The translations under genes and the position numbers were made by a program. The notes beneath the pieces are model-generated. The model did not search any database. It saw nothing but the letters and a program-made list of their open reading frames with translations, and had not been told where the DNA came from. 64,000 nt of DNA from Amycolatopsis alba DSM 44262 (GTDB lineage Bacteria > Actinomycetota > Actinomycetes > Mycobacteriales > Pseudonocardiaceae). The stretch spans positions 769,021 to 833,020 of the forward strand of contig NZ_KB913032.1 in assembly GCF_000384215.1 (NCBI RefSeq), in the 5' to 3' direction. Shown piece after piece: positions 62,130-64,000 of this stretch (positions within the stretch are counted from its first letter, which is position 1; each line of letters begins with the position of its first letter).

Positions 62130-62182
62130 GTCGCGAAAGCCACTTTCAGGACGTCTGATGTCCTGAAAGTGGCTTTCGCGAC
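62130..62182. terminator. Perfect 23-base-arm hairpin
   Basis: Arms 62130-62152 and 62160-62182 (GTCGCGAAAGCCACTTTCAG outward) are exactly complementary around a seven-base loop. It lies 38 bases past the transketolase C-subunit stop on the minus strand. Its arm differs from the GTCCGTGAAGG family. Confidence 0.6.
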
Positions 62183-62220
62183 GTGGGGGTCCTCTCGGAG
62201 CGCCGCCGTCACCCACCTGC

Positions 62221-63180
62221 TCACCCAAGCAGCCGCCACACCTGCTCCGTGACAGCAGCGCTGGAAATCCCGTTACGGGCCAGCAGATGCCGGTGCCCGC
62301 CGGTACCCACCGCGAACCGGTCCGCCACCGCCACCCGCCGGACCGGGCAGGCCACCCCGAGTTCCGCCACGACCTCGGCGACGGCGGACCCGAGACCACC
62401 GGCCGCCCAGTGTTCCTCGACGGTGACGATCCCGCGCGTCCGCGTCGCGGCCTCGACGATCGCCTCGTGGTCGAGCGGCTTGACCGTGTGCATGTTGAGC
62501 ACGGCCACGTCGATTCCGTCGCCTGCCAGGTCTTCGGCGGTCTCGACGGCGGCGAGCACGGGGTGTGGTCCGGTGGCGATCACCGTCACGTCGGCACCCT
62601 GCCGCAACCGCTGCGCGACACCGATCCGCACCGGTTCCGCGGACGGCGGAAGATCCGGCGTCGCACCACGGCCGAGCCGTAGGTACACCGGTCCAGGCAG
62701 ATCGGCGCCCGCTCGCAGCAGGCTCTCGGTCGAGGGGCCGTCCGCCGGTACCAGCACCGTCATGTTCGGCAGCAGCCGCATGATCGCGAGATCTTCCAGC
62801 GAATGGTGCGTGGAGCCGAGGTGGCCGGCGGACAGCCCGCCGTGGGTGGCGGCGATCCGCACCGGCAGGTTGTTCCACGCGATGTCGAGTTTCACCGCTT
62901 CCAGCGCACGGGTGGCGGCGAACGTCGACATGGTGTTGACGAACGGGATCCGGCCGGACCGGGCGAGACCGGCGGCCACGCCCATCAGGTTCTGCTCCGC
63001 GATACCGAGGTTGAGATACCGCTCCGAAGCCGCGCCCCAGTCGGTGGAGGAGAACAGCCCGGTGTCGCTGTCCAGGCACACCTGCCGTTCGTCCTTGCCG
63101 AGCAGTTCGACCAGCACGTCCCGGTAGACCTCGCGTGCCGCACGGGCCTCGTTCCTGGTCAGCGTGTCGTTCCCGGTCAC
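62221..63180 (-). CDS. Split transketolase, C-terminal subunit (pyrimidine-binding and C domains)
   Basis: The protein has 319 residues; its ATG overlaps the stop of the N-subunit in ATGA. The ThDP pyrimidine domain includes RYLNLGIAEQNLMGVAAGLA with the activating Glu, then THGGLSAGHLGSTHHSLEDLAI. The C-terminal domain has VEEHWAAGGLGSAVAEVV. It pairs with the N-subunit to move two-carbon ketol units. Two-gene transketolases occur in many actinomycete secondary-metabolite clusters. Confidence 0.87.
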   Translation of the reverse strand: MTGNDTLTRNEARAAREVYRDVLVELLGKDERQVCLDSDTGLFSSTDWGAASERYLNLGIAEQNLMGVAAGLARSGRIPFVNTMSTFAATRALEAVKLDIAWNNLPVRIAATHGGLSAGHLGSTHHSLEDLAIMRLLPNMTVLVPADGPSTESLLRAGADLPGPVYLRLGRGATPDLPPSAEPVRIGVAQRLRQGADVTVIATGPHPVLAAVETAEDLAGDGIDVAVLNMHTVKPLDHEAIVEAATRTRGIVTVEEHWAAGGLGSAVAEVVAELGVACPVRRVAVADRFAVGTGGHRHLLARNGISSAAVTEQVWRLLG

Positions 63181-63986
63181 GGTCGTTCACCTCGCAGGAC
63201 CGCCGCGCGGGCGCGCTGGTACCCGCGCCCGGTGAGCCGGACGTAGTGGCTGCGCGCCTGGTCTTCGACGTAGGGCAATCCCTTGCCTTTCACCGTGCGG
63301 GCCAGCAGGACGGTCGGACGGCCGGGGGTGTGCGGAACCCGGTCCAGCGCCGCCCGGAGCTGCCCGGTGTCGTGCCCGTCGACCTCGATCACCGTCCACC
63401 CGAAACCCCGCCAACGGTCTGCGAGCGGTTCCAGGGCCACGGTTTCCTCCGTGTCCCCGGTGATCTGCAGCCCGTTGCGGTCCACGATCGCGACCAGCCG
63501 GTCGAGACGCTGGGCACCGGCGGCCATCGCGGCCTCCCATACCGAGCCCTCCTGCAGTTCGCCGTCGCCCAGCACGACGAAGCACCGGCGATCGCTGCCG
63601 TCCAGCCGGGCGGCGAGCGCGAAGCCGACACCGAGCGGCAGTCCGTGCCCGAGCGACCCCGTCGGCATCTCGACGCCGGGCACCGCCGGATTCGGATGAG
63701 CGGTGAACACGCTGTCCGGAGCGCCATAGCTCGCCAGCGACTCCTCGGGGAAGAACCCCCGCCCCGCCAGGACCGCGTACAGACCGATCGCGCCGTGTCC
63801 CTTGCTCAGCAACAGGATGTCCCGGTCCGGCGCCTGTGGCCGGTGCGGGTCGATCCGCAGCACGTGATGGTAGAGCGTCACCAGGATCTCCACCATGGAC
63901 ATCGATCCGCCCAGATGGCCGCCTTCCGGGTTGGCGCACATCCGCACGATCAGTTCCCGTGCCTTACGCGTGTGGTCGTCGGTCAT
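63177..63986 (-). CDS. Split transketolase, N-terminal subunit (ThDP diphosphate-binding domain)
   Basis: The protein has 269 residues from the ATG at 63986, behind GGAGAGGG. ThDP motifs: NPEGGHLGGSMSMVEIL, LSKGHGAIGLYAVL, and the GDG...N diphosphate/metal signature VVLGDGELQEGSVWEAAMAA followed by IVDRNG. It ends VRLTGRGYQRARAAVL. The gene is probably not first in its operon; the window ends 14 bases upstream. Together with the DegT aminotransferase it may make an amino-modified sugar-like precursor for the NRPS product. Confidence 0.88.
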   Translation of the reverse strand: MTDDHTRKARELIVRMCANPEGGHLGGSMSMVEILVTLYHHVLRIDPHRPQAPDRDILLLSKGHGAIGLYAVLAGRGFFPEESLASYGAPDSVFTAHPNPAVPGVEMPTGSLGHGLPLGVGFALAARLDGSDRRCFVVLGDGELQEGSVWEAAMAAGAQRLDRLVAIVDRNGLQITGDTEETVALEPLADRWRGFGWTVIEVDGHDTGQLRAALDRVPHTPGRPTVLLARTVKGKGLPYVEDQARSHYVRLTGRGYQRARAAVLRGERP

Positions 63987-64000
63987 CGGCCCTCTCCGGT

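Overview
High-GC actinomycete DNA. Gene style and family content (many TetR/LysR/LuxR regulators, EspC-type and glycine-rich type VII substrates, glycopeptide-type glycosyltransferase, frequent GTG starts, repeated intergenic hairpins) suggest a member of the Pseudonocardiaceae, most likely Amycolatopsis. The genus is an inference, not something read directly. No rRNA, tRNA, CRISPR array, IS transposase or phage gene was seen.

Left third (1-25.6 kb) is ordinary accessory chromosome. It holds a truncated DUF4097 gene with an RHH regulator, three paralogous LuxR-type regulators (1467, 2746, 7962), an XRE-NB-ARC regulator, an amidase, a GT1 glycosyltransferase, several regulator/target pairs (LysR-NmrA, TetR-MFS, LysR-EamA, TetR-oxidoreductase) and a secreted serine hydrolase. 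It ends in a small organic-acid locus (tartrate/malate dehydrogenase, EthD protein, LysR, GntP permease) that contains the remnant of an ABC permease.

Middle (25.6-33.6 kb) holds a compact minus-strand operon: FAAL ligase, acyl carrier protein, EspC-like small protein, a 999-residue WXG/glycine-rich protein and a 133-residue protein. It links fatty-acyl activation to likely type VII secretion substrates. A secreted DUF6801 protein and an alpha-lytic-type protease follow.

Right half (33.6-64 kb) is a non-ribosomal peptide cluster transcribed right to left from about 60.35 kb to 33.6 kb, mostly with overlapping or nearly abutting genes. In transcription order: PCP-E protein; NRPS C-A-PCP-C-A-PCP-C-PCP; small LuxR regulator; MbtH protein; type II thioesterase; NRPS C-A-PCP-TE; MFS exporter; aspartyl/asparaginyl hydroxylase; 2OG-Fe dioxygenase; DmpG-like aldolase; FAH-family enzyme; atypical SDR; A-PCP didomain; asparagine synthase; PhyH-family dioxygenase; stand-alone A domain. 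A DegT aminotransferase (divergent) and a split transketolase lie to the right and may supply a building block. Two carrier sites (PCP-E and the last PCP of the large NRPS) have no A domain of their own, while one free A domain and one A-PCP pair have no module. The likely product is therefore a pentapeptide with a D-configured first residue and serine second, with two positions loaded in trans and several hydroxylated or otherwise modified residues. I do not recognise a known product.

A second theme is intergenic DNA. Long, often perfect hairpins sharing the arm GTCCGTGAAGGCC close many gene ends. A family of small non-coding inverted-repeat elements ending in TCGTGAGTGG occurs at three places, one of them inside the NRPS operon; a related internally repeated block lies at 5.1-5.5 kb.
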